Assembly (NCBI RefSeq): GCF_004358425.1
Contig: NZ_CP037948.1
Span: 1,550,001-1,614,000 of the forward strand
Source: Qipengyuania sediminis
Lineage (GTDB): Bacteria > Pseudomonadota > Alphaproteobacteria > Sphingomonadales > Sphingomonadaceae
Reading direction: 5' to 3'
Length of the DNA stretch: 64,000 nucleotides
The translations under genes and the position numbers were made by a program. Below are positions 17,780 through 27,160 of this stretch, one piece after another. Positions within the stretch are counted from its first letter, which is position 1, and the number at the start of each line of letters is the position of its first letter. The notes below the pieces were generated by a model, which was not told the origin of the DNA, searched no databases, and was given only the letters and a program-made list of their open reading frames with translations.

Positions 17780-19357
17780 GCACAGGACATCTTCATCGGC
17801 CGCGCCGACAATGGCGAAGCGCAGCTGCTGCACCTGGCGCTTGCCAATCGCCACGGCCTGATCGCGGGCGCCACCGGGACCGGCAAGACGGTGACCCTTC
17901 AGCGCCTTGCCGAAGGCTTCTCCGCCGCCGGAGTGCCCGTGTTTCTCGCCGACGTGAAGGGCGATCTTGCCGGGATGGCGCTCCCCGGCTCCCCTGCCGC
18001 CGCGCACGCCGAAAAGGTCGAGGCGCGGGCGCGGGAGATTGGCCTGGAAGGCTACGCCTATGCCGGCAATCCGGTAGTATTCTGGGACCTCTACGGCGAG
18101 CAGGGGCACCCCATTCGCACAACGGTCAGCGAGATGGGTCCGCAGCTCCTCGCTCGGCTGATGGGGCTGAACGAGACGCAGAGTGGCGTGCTCGACATCG
18201 TCTTTCGCGTGGCCGACGACCAGGGACTGCTGCTGCTTGATCTTGAAGATTTGCGTGCCCTACTTGCGCATATTGGGGAGGACGCGAGCGCGCTGAGCGC
18301 GCGGTACGGCAATGTCACCAAACCTTCTCTCGGCATCATCCAGCGCCAGCTCTTGAGCCTGGAGGCGCAGGGCGGCGGGCAGTTCTTCGGCGAGCCGGCG
18401 CTGGAGATCGCCGATTTCATCCGCACCGACCAGGAGACCGGACGGGGGATCGTCAACGTGCTCGCCGCCGACCGGCTGATGCGCAGTCCCAAACTCTATG
18501 CAACCTTCCTGCTGTGGCTGCTCGCCGAGCTGTTCGAGACGCTTCCCGAGGTGGGTGATCCCGCAATGCCCCGTCTCGTCTTCTTCTTCGACGAGGCGCA
18601 TCTGCTGTTCGGCGACGTGCCGCAGGGGCTGGAGGATACCATCGAACAGGTCGTTCGCCTCGTCCGCTCGAAGGGTGTCGGCGTCTATTTCGTCACGCAA
18701 AACCCGATCGACATTCCCGAACGCATCGCGGGCCAGCTCGGCAACCGGGTCCAGCATGCGCTGCGCGCCTTCACGCCGCGCGATCAGCGCGCGATCCGCG
18801 CTGCGGCGGAGACCTTCCGGATCAATCCCGATCTCGATGTCGAACAGGCGATCACCGAGCTTCGGGTCGGCGAGGCGCTGGTCTCGACCTTGCAGCCCGA
18901 TGGCGCGCCTTCGATCGTACAGCGCACCCTGGTGGCCCCGCCCGCGAGCCGGCTGGGGCCGATGACCCCGGCCGAGCGCGCGGTCATCGTCGGCGCGAGT
19001 CCTCTCGCGGGGAAATACGATGAAGCGATCGATCGCGAGAGCGCCGAGGAGGTGCTGGCGCAGAAGGCCGCGGACGCTGCCGCTACGGCCGAGGAGGTGG
19101 AGGCTGAGGGACGCGAAGCGGTTGGGGCGCGGAGCCGGAAGAGCACCAGCCTGTGGAGCCGTGCGGGCAAGGCGGCGATGGGCGCGGCGGCCGGCTCCGC
19201 CGCCAGCCTCGCCGCGGGCGCGATCACCGGGCGGCGCAGCCGGGCGAACCCAATGAAGACCGCGGCGAGCGCGGCGGCGGGCTCGCTCGCGACCGGGCTC
19301 GGCGGCGCGCTGGCCGGGCGCTTCGTGCGCAATCTCATCGGCGGGCTGATGCGCTAG
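17777..19357 (+). CDS. HerA-like ATPase (DUF853 family)
   Basis: Hexameric HerA/FtsK-superfamily ATPase of the DUF853 group, thought to act as a DNA-translocating or helicase-like motor; function uncertain. 526 residues if started at CTG. The N-terminus DIFIGRADNGEAQLLHLALANR leads into Walker A GATGTGKT (31-38); Walker B lies in PRLVFFFDEAHLLF. Further conserved motifs are VADVKGDLAGM-like text near residue 60 and VRSKGVGVYFVTQNPIDIP. The C-terminal ~100 residues are Ala/Arg/Gly-rich. The first four bases of the opposite histidine-kinase stop region overlap its end. Confidence 0.9.
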   Translation: MAQDIFIGRADNGEAQLLHLALANRHGLIAGATGTGKTVTLQRLAEGFSAAGVPVFLADVKGDLAGMALPGSPAAAHAEKVEARAREIGLEGYAYAGNPVVFWDLYGEQGHPIRTTVSEMGPQLLARLMGLNETQSGVLDIVFRVADDQGLLLLDLEDLRALLAHIGEDASALSARYGNVTKPSLGIIQRQLLSLEAQGGGQFFGEPALEIADFIRTDQETGRGIVNVLAADRLMRSPKLYATFLLWLLAELFETLPEVGDPAMPRLVFFFDEAHLLFGDVPQGLEDTIEQVVRLVRSKGVGVYFVTQNPIDIPERIAGQLGNRVQHALRAFTPRDQRAIRAAAETFRINPDLDVEQAITELRVGEALVSTLQPDGAPSIVQRTLVAPPASRLGPMTPAERAVIVGASPLAGKYDEAIDRESAEEVLAQKAADAAATAEEVEAEGREAVGARSRKSTSLWSRAGKAAMGAAAGSAASLAAGAITGRRSRANPMKTAASAAAGSLATGLGGALAGRFVRNLIGGLMR

Positions 19358-20769
19358 CGCGGAAAGCGCAGCTCCGCCCTCAGCCCCCCTTCGGGCCGGT
19401 TCGCCAGCACCAGGCGCCCGCCCCGTTCCTCTGCAATCGCGCGCGCCAGTGTCAGCCCCAGTCCAGTGCCGCCGGTCGCGCGGCTGCGGCTCGCCTCTCC
19501 GCGCACGAAGGGTTCGGTCATGGCATCGATACGGTCAGCGGGGATGCCCGGCCCGTCGTCATCGACGCGCAGCACGACCTCGCCGCGCTCCTCCAGCACC
19601 GTGACGCGCGCGTTGCCGCCATAGCGCAGGGCGTTGGAAATGAGATTGCGCAGCGCCCGCTTCAGCCAGGTGACATGCACTCGCGCGCTGACGCGGGGAC
19701 CGTCGGCGAGCTCGACCGGCTCACCCATATCCTCGAACTCTTCGACAACGGAATCCGCAAGTGCGAGGATCGCCGCGCGCTCGGGCGGGTTGGCAGCACG
19801 GCCGATGCGGGCAAGCTCGAGGATTTCGTCGAGCGTGCGCGTGATATCCTCGATCGTCGCCGCCATGCGGCTGCGCTGCGCATCGTCCTCTACGCTTTCG
19901 ATGCGGACGCGCAATGCTGCGAGCGGGGTCTTGAGGTCGTGACCGATCGCACCCAGCATCACGTCTTTCTCCGCGAGCATGGCACCGATTCGTGCTTCCA
20001 TCGCATTGTGCGCGGCGATGAGCTGGCGGACATCGTCGGGCCCTTGCGGCGCCAGCGGCTCGGCGGGCGCGCCGGGACGGGCGATCTCGGCGGTCCGCCG
20101 CGTCAGGATCGCGAGCGGCCCCGTCAGCCGGCGCAGCACCCCATAGAGGATTGCCATCAGCACCGCGAACAGGATCAGCGTCTGAACGAGGAGGCTGGTG
20201 ATGACGCCGCGGTCCATCCGCGGCACCGGCAATCGCACGACCTCCCACACCCCCGCGCCGCTGCGCTTCAGCGCGACGACGAGGACGTGAGGGCTGACTT
20301 CGAGAACGCGTTCACGCCAGCGGGGCGCGCGCACGAGCGCGGCAGCGACCTCGGGATCGCGCAGCGCGGGCCGCTCGACGATCTTGAGCTCGCCGACAGC
20401 GATGCCCTGGCGCGCCAGCACTTCGCCGAGTTGCGCCTCGCGTTGGCGGCTGCGATGCTCATCCGCCGCGATCGGCGCGGCGGCGGACAGGCGGTAGCGC
20501 AGCGGGCGCGGAACGGCGCGCGGCCCCGGCGAAGTTCCGAACCGGTTGCGCAGCTCCGCCCCGGGGAGGCGGCGGCCCGGCGGGCCCGCCGTGCGGTAAG
20601 GGCCGGAGATCAGCTCGAAGGCGGCGGCGTTGAGCAGCGCCACCTCGCGCCGTTCGTCCGCCGCGCGGTAGAGCAGCGTCGCGTAGATCGCCTGCGCGCC
20701 GAGCAGCGCGACCGCGAGCGCGAGCATGGTCTGGCCTAGCAGGCTGCGCGGCCCGAAATGTGTGGTCAT
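19354..20769 (-). CDS. sensor histidine kinase (EnvZ-like architecture)
   Basis: Inner-membrane sensor kinase, 471 residues. One N-terminal membrane segment (LALAVALLGAQAIYATLLY), a periplasmic domain of about 130 residues, a second membrane segment (VQTLILFAVLMAILYGVL), HAMP, the phospho-acceptor His277 in GAIGHDLKTPLAALR, then the ATPase domain with N box NLISNALRYGG, DDDGPGIP and GGTGLGLTLA. ATG 20769 shares a base with the response-regulator stop (TGATG), so translation is coupled. The upstream in-frame GTG 20772 is adjacent and less likely. The signal sensed is unknown; the domain set resembles EnvZ/RstB kinases. Confidence 0.95.
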   Translation of the reverse strand: MTTHFGPRSLLGQTMLALAVALLGAQAIYATLLYRAADERREVALLNAAAFELISGPYRTAGPPGRRLPGAELRNRFGTSPGPRAVPRPLRYRLSAAAPIAADEHRSRQREAQLGEVLARQGIAVGELKIVERPALRDPEVAAALVRAPRWRERVLEVSPHVLVVALKRSGAGVWEVVRLPVPRMDRGVITSLLVQTLILFAVLMAILYGVLRRLTGPLAILTRRTAEIARPGAPAEPLAPQGPDDVRQLIAAHNAMEARIGAMLAEKDVMLGAIGHDLKTPLAALRVRIESVEDDAQRSRMAATIEDITRTLDEILELARIGRAANPPERAAILALADSVVEEFEDMGEPVELADGPRVSARVHVTWLKRALRNLISNALRYGGNARVTVLEERGEVVLRVDDDGPGIPADRIDAMTEPFVRGEASRSRATGGTGLGLTLARAIAEERGGRLVLANRPEGGLRAELRFPR

Positions 20770-21551
20770 CACCCCGGGCGCGGCACGCGCGCGACATCGG
20801 CGGCGAGGCGGTAACCACCGCCGCGCACGGTCTGGATCAGCTCGGGATTGCGGCTGTCCATCTCGATCTTGCGGCGCAGGCGGCTGACCTGATTGTCAAC
20901 CGCGCGGTCGAACAGATGCGCCTCGCGCCCCTGAACGAGATCGAGCAGACGGTCGCGATCGAGCACTTGGCGGGGATGGTCGCAAAGCGCCTTCAGCATC
21001 CGGAACTCGGCGGTGGAGATTGCGATAAGCGTCCCCTCCGGATCGGTCAGCCGGCGCTTCAGCGGATCGAGTTCCCAGCCTTGGAAGACATAGACGAAAT
21101 GCTCGTCGTCAAGGGGCGCGGCGTGGTCGCGCCCGGCGCGGCGGAGGACGGAGCGAATGCGGGCGACAAGCTCGCGCGGCTCGAAGGGCTTGGCAACATA
21201 ATCGTCGGCCCCGATCTCGAGCCCGATGATGCGGTCCATCGCCTCCCCCTTGGCGGTCAACAGAATGACCGGCAGCCCCTTGGCCTCGACCAGATGGCGG
21301 CAGAGGGAAAGCCCGTCCTCGCCCGGCATCATGATATCGAGGAGGACGAGATCGGGCTGATAGTCGCCCAGCAGGCTGCGCGCCGCAGCAGCGCTGTCAG
21401 CTTCCCGCACGGTGAACCCCTGGCGGGCGAGATATTCCGCCAGGGGTTCGCGCAGGGTCGCTTCGTCATCGACGAGCAGCAGCGCGGTAGGCGCGGGGTC
21501 GGCAGCGGCTGAAGGGGAGCTCACCCGCGTCTCTTGCCGACCCAGTTCCAT
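20769..21551 (-). CDS. OmpR-family response regulator
   Basis: DNA-binding response regulator, 260 residues from ATG 21551 (GTG 21524 is a plausible alternative that trims the extension). The receiver domain has LLVDDE, the phospho-acceptor Asp in LVLLDIMMPGEDG, the LLTAKG switch Thr and DDYVAKPFEPREL with the conserved Lys. The C-terminal winged helix carries TAEFRMLKALCDHPRQVLDRDRLL and NQVSRLRRKIE, ending in RGGGYRLA. It is the upstream partner of the sensor kinase. The regulon is unknown; OmpR/RstA-type wording is by similarity only. Confidence 0.95.
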   Translation of the reverse strand: MELGRQETRVSSPSAAADPAPTALLLVDDEATLREPLAEYLARQGFTVREADSAAAARSLLGDYQPDLVLLDIMMPGEDGLSLCRHLVEAKGLPVILLTAKGEAMDRIIGLEIGADDYVAKPFEPRELVARIRSVLRRAGRDHAAPLDDEHFVYVFQGWELDPLKRRLTDPEGTLIAISTAEFRMLKALCDHPRQVLDRDRLLDLVQGREAHLFDRAVDNQVSRLRRKIEMDSRNPELIQTVRGGGYRLAADVARVPRPG

Positions 21552-21583
21552 CGGAGCAAGCGCCCCGATCGCAGCGAGAGGCC

Positions 21584-22120
21584 TCAGCCTTGGCGGCCAG
21601 CGCCGCGGCGCTGCTGCCACTGCTGGCGGAAAGTATCGCGCGCGGCCTTGCGTTCGGCCTGGGTGACCGTGCCGTTGCGATCGGCATCCGCGCGGTCGAA
21701 CAGGGTAAGCGCACGCTCGACGAAGGCGGCCTGGGTGACCGGTCCCCTGGCGAGCATCCGTTCGCGCATCGCGCCACGGCGTTCTGCACCTCGTTCGGCA
21801 CGGGGGCCGCGCCGCTCGGCCCGGGCGTCGCGCCGGTCGCCGCGCAGCTCCTGCATGGCGGCGAATTCGGCCCGGCTGATGCTGCCGTTGCGATCGGCGT
21901 CGATGCGGTCGAAGCGGGCGGCTGCGCGCGCCGCACGGTCGGCCTCGTTCACGGTTCCATCACGGTTGGCGTCCATGCGGGCGAAGCGGGCTTCGGCACG
22001 CTGCTGCGCCTCGGCGCGGGTCATCTCGGGCTTGGCGGCCTGGCGAGGCGCGGATTGCGCGGCGGCAGCGCCCGAAACGGTGAGCGCGGCAATGGAAAGG
22101 GAGAGAGCGAGCTTGCGCAT
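21584..22120 (-). CDS. secreted EF-hand protein
   Basis: Exported 178-residue calcium-binding candidate. The signal peptide ends near residue 21 (GAAAAQ). Three EF-hand loops are visible: DANRDGTVNEAD, DADRNGSISRAE and DADRNGTVTQAE, each with the expected acidic or amide ligands at positions 1, 3 and 5 and an acidic position 12. A basic linker rich in Arg and Glu (about residues 90-125, with GDRRDARAERRGPRAERG) separates loops 2 and 3. The start is ATG 22120. Located just upstream of the two-component genes on the same strand, 32 bases before the regulator start. Role unknown. Confidence 0.9.
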   Translation of the reverse strand: MRKLALSLSIAALTVSGAAAAQSAPRQAAKPEMTRAEAQQRAEARFARMDANRDGTVNEADRAARAAARFDRIDADRNGSISRAEFAAMQELRGDRRDARAERRGPRAERGAERRGAMRERMLARGPVTQAAFVERALTLFDRADADRNGTVTQAERKAARDTFRQQWQQRRGAGRQG

Positions 22121-22409
22121 GTGAGGGGACTCCTGGTTCGATGCGGGGCGCTGAAGGGGGGCGAGCTGCAACCGGGCGACACTGCTTGGAAGGGGGGGAA
22201 GGGGAGGGTCCGACCCGGCCGCAGCTCTTGTGTGCCCTTCTAGACCTCGACTGTCGCAGGAATATCCCGGATTTGAGTAATTTGGTCGCGATTTGTAACG
22301 TCCGCCAAGCACTCGAAAGGTTACACCTGGCGCGCCATTTCGTGACCGGAAGCGCTGTAAAAACAGCACCTTGTCCCGGCACAGCCTGACGCAGTCGTAA
22401 CCTTTGGCG

Positions 22410-22796
22410 TCATTGCGCGCTGTGTGGCCCTTCCATCACGAAGGCATTGAGCTTGTTCCCGTCGGGATCGCGGAAATAGCCGGCGTAGAAAGTCTCTCCC
22501 CGAGGGCCCGGCGCGCCTTCGTCCGTGCCGCCGTTAGCCAAAGCGATATCATGGAGACGATGCACCTGATCGCGATCCTTCGCCTCGAGCGCGACCATGA
22601 CGCCGTTGCCGACGCTCGCCGGCTGACCGTCGAAAGGCTTGGTGAGGCCGATGCCCGCCCCGCCCCCCGGCGCGCCCCAGGCGATGAAAGTGTCGAGCTC
22701 CATCATCCGCCCGGTGCCCATTTCCGCCGCGATGGCATCGTAGAACGTCGCCGCGCGCGCAAGATCGCTGGTGCCCAGCGTCACATAGCCGATCAT
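22410..22796 (-). CDS. VOC family protein (glyoxalase/bleomycin-resistance fold)
   Basis: Small 128-residue metalloenzyme-fold protein. It opens with GYVTLGTSDLARAATFYDAI, the typical betaalphabetabetabeta start of a VOC domain, and ends with FYAGYFRDPDGNKLNAFVME, the second-module motif with a possible metal-ligand region. A single VOC domain of this size usually dimerises. Substrate cannot be inferred. It follows the aminopeptidase P gene on the same strand, 47 bases downstream, and could be the last gene of that unit. Between its end and the EF-hand start, 289 bases contain no gene; they hold AT-richer sequence that may include promoters. Confidence 0.88.
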   Translation of the reverse strand: MIGYVTLGTSDLARAATFYDAIAAEMGTGRMMELDTFIAWGAPGGGAGIGLTKPFDGQPASVGNGVMVALEAKDRDQVHRLHDIALANGGTDEGAPGPRGETFYAGYFRDPDGNKLNAFVMEGPHSAQ

Positions 22797-22843
22797 AGCT
22801 GTCTCCCACCTGTCATGGCGAGAACATTAGCGGAACATCGGCA

Positions 22844-24670
22844 CTATTGCAAGGGCCGGGTTTCGCGCTCCAGCCAGGCCAGATCGGCGCCCTCCAGCCG
22901 CGGACCCACGACGCGGCGGACATCGGCGTGATAGCCATCGACCCAGGCGATTTCCGCCGCAGTCAACAGCCCCTTGTCGATCAACCGCCGGTCGAGCGGC
23001 GCGAAGGTCAAGGTTTCGAAGGCGAGATAGTCCCCCTCCGCCCCCGCGATCCCGGCAGGCACCACCAGCACCAGGTTCTCGATGCGAATGCCGTAATGGC
23101 CCTGCTTGTAGTAGCCCGGCTCGTTCGAGAGGATCATGCCCGCTGCGAGCGGCGTCTCGGTCCCCGCATAGGCGCCGCCGGGCTTGGCGATCCGCTGCGG
23201 CCCCTCATGGACCGAAAGATAGCTGCCGACCCCGTGGCCGGTGCCGTGGCCGTAGTCGAGTCCCGCCGCCCACAGATGCATCCGCGCCAGCGCGTCGAGC
23301 TGCGCTCCCGTGGTGGCGAAAGGAAACTTCGCCCGCGCCAGCTCGATATGGCCCTTGAGCACGCGCGTGTTGCGTTCGATCATTTCCGGGCTGGGCTCAC
23401 CCGGGCCTACCCATACGGTGCGGGTGATATCGGTGGTTCCGCCTAGATATTGGCCCCCCGAATCGCAAAGGTAGATGCTCGAGGGCGGGATCGGGATATT
23501 GCTCGCCTCGTCCACCTTGTAATGGGGCAGCGCGGCATGCGCGCCCGCGGCGCTGATGGTCGCGAAGCTGGTATCGACCAGATCGGGATCGAGCTCGCGC
23601 AATTCGCGCAGCTTGGCCGCCGCAGTAAGCTCGTCCACCTCGCCCGAGGGGGCGGTTTCCTCGATCCAGCGCAGGAACTTCGCGATCGCCGCCCCGTCGC
23701 GGGCCTGCGCCTCGCGATGGCCGCGCTGTTCGGTTTCGTTCTTCACTGCCTTGGCAAGTACGGTGGGATCAGGCGCGCGCACCACCTCCGCCCCGGCCGC
23801 CTCCAGCGCGTGGAAGATGCCCGCCACCGCATGCTTGGGATCGAGCGCGACACGCAGCCCGGCGTAATCCGCCAATGCGCCTGCGAACCCATCGCGCGCC
23901 CGGATCGTGACCGCATTACCCAGATGCTGGGTAAGTGCCGGGGTGACCTTCTCGGGTGCGATGAACAGCTCGGCGGTGCCGTCGGCGCGCGCGATGACAT
24001 AGCTCAAGGCCACCGGCGTGTTGGCGACATCTCCCCCGCGGATATTGAGCAGCCAGGCAACGCTATCGAGCGCGGTAATGACGGTCGCGTCATGGCCTTC
24101 GGCCTTGAGCCAATCGGCGAGGGCGGCGCGCTTGTCCGCACTGCTCCGGCCCGCAAGCGCATCGGCATAGGGGACGGCGGGCGCGGCGGAGGGCGCGGGC
24201 CGGTCTGCCCAGACCGCATCGATCGGGTTGTCCGTCAGAGGCACCAGTTCGATGCCCTTCCCGCCAAGCAACGCGGCCGCCGCCTCGGCCCATCCCACCC
24301 CGTGCAGCCAGGCGTCATAGCCGATGCGCGCGCCCGCGGGGACGTGCTCGGCGATCCAGGTCGCTGGGCTGCTTTCGGGCACGGGTTCGTAATCGAACAG
24401 CGCGCCATCGACCTGCTCGCGCACCTGCACGGTATAGCGCCCGTCGGTGAATATCGCCGCCCCCTTGCCGGTATGGCCGCTGCCCGCCAGCACCACCGCC
24501 GTTCCCGCGCTGCCGCCGAAGCCGGTCAGCCAGGCGAGCCTTTGGGCATATTCCCCGACATACTCGCTCAAATGCTCATCGGAGATCGGCACCACGAAGC
24601 CGGCAAGGTCTCGGCGGACCAGTTCCTCGCGCAGGGCGGCGAGGCGCGCTTCGTGCGTTAGCATCAGCAT
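22844..24670 (-). CDS. Xaa-Pro aminopeptidase (M24 family)
   Basis: Metal-dependent peptidase removing N-terminal residues before proline. 608 residues, the long three-domain form (two creatinase-like N-domains plus the catalytic pita-bread domain). Catalytic metal ligands lie in YLCDSGGQYLGGTTDITRT (two Asp), GHGTGHGVGSYLSVHEGP (His), LSNEPGYYKQGHYGIRIENL (Glu), and the final FAPLDRRLID and EIAWVDGYHA. ATG 24670 is chosen over ATG 24664 because AAAGGA lies nine bases upstream. It is divergent from the oligopeptidase B gene with 37 bases between starts. Both are peptidases, so joint control is possible. Confidence 0.94.
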   Translation of the reverse strand: MLMLTHEARLAALREELVRRDLAGFVVPISDEHLSEYVGEYAQRLAWLTGFGGSAGTAVVLAGSGHTGKGAAIFTDGRYTVQVREQVDGALFDYEPVPESSPATWIAEHVPAGARIGYDAWLHGVGWAEAAAALLGGKGIELVPLTDNPIDAVWADRPAPSAAPAVPYADALAGRSSADKRAALADWLKAEGHDATVITALDSVAWLLNIRGGDVANTPVALSYVIARADGTAELFIAPEKVTPALTQHLGNAVTIRARDGFAGALADYAGLRVALDPKHAVAGIFHALEAAGAEVVRAPDPTVLAKAVKNETEQRGHREAQARDGAAIAKFLRWIEETAPSGEVDELTAAAKLRELRELDPDLVDTSFATISAAGAHAALPHYKVDEASNIPIPPSSIYLCDSGGQYLGGTTDITRTVWVGPGEPSPEMIERNTRVLKGHIELARAKFPFATTGAQLDALARMHLWAAGLDYGHGTGHGVGSYLSVHEGPQRIAKPGGAYAGTETPLAAGMILSNEPGYYKQGHYGIRIENLVLVVPAGIAGAEGDYLAFETLTFAPLDRRLIDKGLLTAAEIAWVDGYHADVRRVVGPRLEGADLAWLERETRPLQ

Positions 24671-24707
24671 GGTTGTCGTCCTTTCGCCGCCGCCATAGGG
24701 CGCGCAT

Positions 24708-26768
24708 ATGCCCGATGCCATTATCAGACCGCCGCAAGCGGCGCGCAAGCCGCATAGCTACACCCATCACGGGGTGACGATCGAGGACCCCTACCACTGG
24801 CTGCGCGACCCCGGTTATCCGCAGGTGACGGACCCTGAAATCCTTGCTCACCTTCAGGCAGAGAACGCCTGGTTCGAGCATCGCATGGCCCCGCAGGCCG
24901 CCTTGGTGGAAACGCTGTTCCAGGAGATGAAGGGGCGGATCAAGGAAGCCGACCGCTCGGTGCCGCAGAAGGACGGCGACTGGGTTTATTGGATCCAGTT
25001 CGAGGAAGGCGCGCAGTACAAGACCTGGTGGCGTCGTCCCGTGGCCGGGGGCGACCACGAGCTGATCCTGGACGAACCTGGGCTGTCGGCCGGGCACGCC
25101 TATTTCCGCCTCGGCGCGCTTTCGGTAAGCCCCAGCGGGCGGCTGCTCGCTTACTCGACCGATACCGACGGGTCCGAACGCTACATGATCCGCTTCCGCG
25201 ACCTTTCGACTGGAGAGGTGCTGGCTGACACGGTCGAAGATAGTATCGGCGCCATCGTTTGGAGCGCTGCCGAGGATGCCGTGCTCTACAGCCTTTCGGA
25301 CGAAAACTGGCGCCACCGCACCATCAAGCTCCACCGGCTAGGCACGCCGTCGACGGACGACGCCGTGATCTATCACGATCCGGACGAAGCGTTCTCCTGC
25401 TCGGTTTCGCTCGGCGCACAAGAACGCTGGATCATCCTCGCCGCCGGCGACCACGAGACGAGCGAGGTGCGGCTCATCCCCGCAGCCGACCCGCTCGCCG
25501 AGCCGATCCTCGTCCGTCCGCGCGCGAAGGGCGTCGAATACGCCGTCGATGTCCGCGACGACACGCTGTTCGTCCACACCAACGATACGCACGAGAATTT
25601 CCGGCTCGCCACCGCGCCGTTCTCCGCCCCTGGCGAGTGGACCACCCTGATCGAGGGTTCGGACGCGTTTTACCTCACCGGCGTCGATCTGTTCCGAGAC
25701 TTCTACGTGATCGAGGGGCGGCGCGGCGGGCTCGATCAGATCGAGCTTAGGTATTACAACGATCCCGCGCGCGTCGAACCGATCGCCTTCCCTGAAGCCA
25801 GCTATTCCGCCGGGCTCGGCGACAATCCCGAATGGGCGATGGAGCGCTTGCGACTGTCCTACGAAAGCATGGTCAGCCCGGCCACGGTCTATGACTACCA
25901 CATCGCCGAGCGGCGATTGGAAGCGCTCAAGGTGCAGGAAATCCCCTCGGGCTACAATTCCTCGCTCTATCGGACCGAACGGATCGAGATCGCGGCGCGC
26001 GACGGCACGATGGTCCCGGTCAGCGTGATGATGCGGCGCGACCGTGAGCCCGGGGGCCCGCTCTATCTCTACGGTTACGGCGCCTATGGCATCGCCATCG
26101 ACCCGGGCTTCGGCACCGCGCGCCTGTCCCTCGTCGATCGCGGCTTCGCTTATGCCGTAGCGCATATCCGCGGCGGCGACGACCTTGGGCGCGCCTGGTA
26201 CAAGGCAGGCAAGCTCGACCAGCGGACCAACGCCTTCAACGATTTCGTCGATGTCGCGCACGGGCTGATCGAGCGCGGCTACACCGCCGAGGGCCGCATC
26301 GCCATCGCCGGGGGCAGCGCGGGGGGCGAGTTGATGGGCGCGGCGATAAACCAGGCGCCGGAGCTGTTCGGCGCGGTGGCGGCGCATGTCCCCTTTGTCG
26401 ATGTGCTGAATACCATGCTCGACGCGAGCCTGCCGCTGACACCCGGCGAATGGCCCGAATGGGGCAACCCGATCGAAGACCGCGCCGCGTTCGATCTCAT
26501 CCGCAGCTATTCGCCCTACGATCAAGTCCGCGCCCAGGCCTATCCGCCGTTACTGGTGACTGCGGGTCTCAACGATCCCCGCGTCACTTATTGGGAGCCT
26601 GCCAAATGGGTCGCGAAACTGCGCGAATGCCGCACCAATGAGGCCGAACTGCTGTTCAAGATCAATATGGGCGCGGGCCATGGAGGCAAGTCGGGGCGTT
26701 TCGATTCCTTGCGCGAAGTTGCGGAGGAATATGCCTTCATCCTGTGGCAGATGGGCATGGCGGAATGA
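24708..26768 (+). CDS. ptrB: S9 family serine peptidase (oligopeptidase B)
   Basis: Prolyl-oligopeptidase-type serine peptidase of the oligopeptidase B branch, cleaving peptides after basic residues. 686 residues: a beta-propeller from about residue 80 to 410 and an alpha/beta-hydrolase domain from about 410. The catalytic triad is Ser537 (GGSAGGE), Asp623 (LNDPR) and His658 (GAGHGG). The opening KPHSYTHHGVTIEDPYHWLRD is diagnostic of the family. No signal peptide is seen, so it is cytoplasmic. The stop overlaps the start of the thioesterase gene (ATGA). Confidence 0.94.
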   Translation: MPDAIIRPPQAARKPHSYTHHGVTIEDPYHWLRDPGYPQVTDPEILAHLQAENAWFEHRMAPQAALVETLFQEMKGRIKEADRSVPQKDGDWVYWIQFEEGAQYKTWWRRPVAGGDHELILDEPGLSAGHAYFRLGALSVSPSGRLLAYSTDTDGSERYMIRFRDLSTGEVLADTVEDSIGAIVWSAAEDAVLYSLSDENWRHRTIKLHRLGTPSTDDAVIYHDPDEAFSCSVSLGAQERWIILAAGDHETSEVRLIPAADPLAEPILVRPRAKGVEYAVDVRDDTLFVHTNDTHENFRLATAPFSAPGEWTTLIEGSDAFYLTGVDLFRDFYVIEGRRGGLDQIELRYYNDPARVEPIAFPEASYSAGLGDNPEWAMERLRLSYESMVSPATVYDYHIAERRLEALKVQEIPSGYNSSLYRTERIEIAARDGTMVPVSVMMRRDREPGGPLYLYGYGAYGIAIDPGFGTARLSLVDRGFAYAVAHIRGGDDLGRAWYKAGKLDQRTNAFNDFVDVAHGLIERGYTAEGRIAIAGGSAGGELMGAAINQAPELFGAVAAHVPFVDVLNTMLDASLPLTPGEWPEWGNPIEDRAAFDLIRSYSPYDQVRAQAYPPLLVTAGLNDPRVTYWEPAKWVAKLRECRTNEAELLFKINMGAGHGGKSGRFDSLREVAEEYAFILWQMGMAE

Positions 26769-27160
26769 GCTTCGCGCTCACCTTGACCGCGCTTCCCGCC
26801 GACATCGACGAGCTTGGCCATGTCAACAACGCGGTCTGGGTGCGCTGGGTGCAGGAAATCGCGACCGCGCATTGGCAGAGCGTCGCCGATCCCGCGCATG
26901 TCGAGGCCTTTGTCTGGGTCGTCATCCGGCATGAAATCGACTATCGCGGCAATGTGGGTGAAGGTGCCGAGGTAGAGGCCAGGACCTGGATCCCGGACCC
27001 TCCCAGGGGTGCGCGTTTCGACCGTTGCGTCGATTTCCATGACGCGGGCGGCAGGCTGCTGGTCGCGGTGCGGTCGACCTGGGCGATGCTCGACAAGGCC
27101 AGCGGCCGCCTGCTGCGCATCCGACCCGAAGTGGCAGCTCCCTTTTTGCCGGGAAGCTAG
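26765..27160 (+). CDS. acyl-CoA thioesterase (hot-dog fold, YbgC-like)
   Basis: Single hot-dog domain of 131 residues, expected to hydrolyse acyl-CoA thioesters. The motif DELGHVNNAVWVRWVQEIA matches the 4HBT active-site helix, though the catalytic Asp/Glu cannot be assigned firmly. It continues with VVIRHEIDYRGNVGEGAEVEARTW, the central strand and turn. ATG 26765 overlaps the oligopeptidase stop by four bases, so translation is coupled, although the functions are not obviously related. It converges with the GGDEF gene and overlaps it by four bases at the stops. Confidence 0.87.
   Translation: MSFALTLTALPADIDELGHVNNAVWVRWVQEIATAHWQSVADPAHVEAFVWVVIRHEIDYRGNVGEGAEVEARTWIPDPPRGARFDRCVDFHDAGGRLLVAVRSTWAMLDKASGRLLRIRPEVAAPFLPGS

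Noticed and set aside
17891..19357. GTG 17891 as start of the HerA-like gene
   Set aside because: It would remove the Walker A motif and conserved N-terminus.
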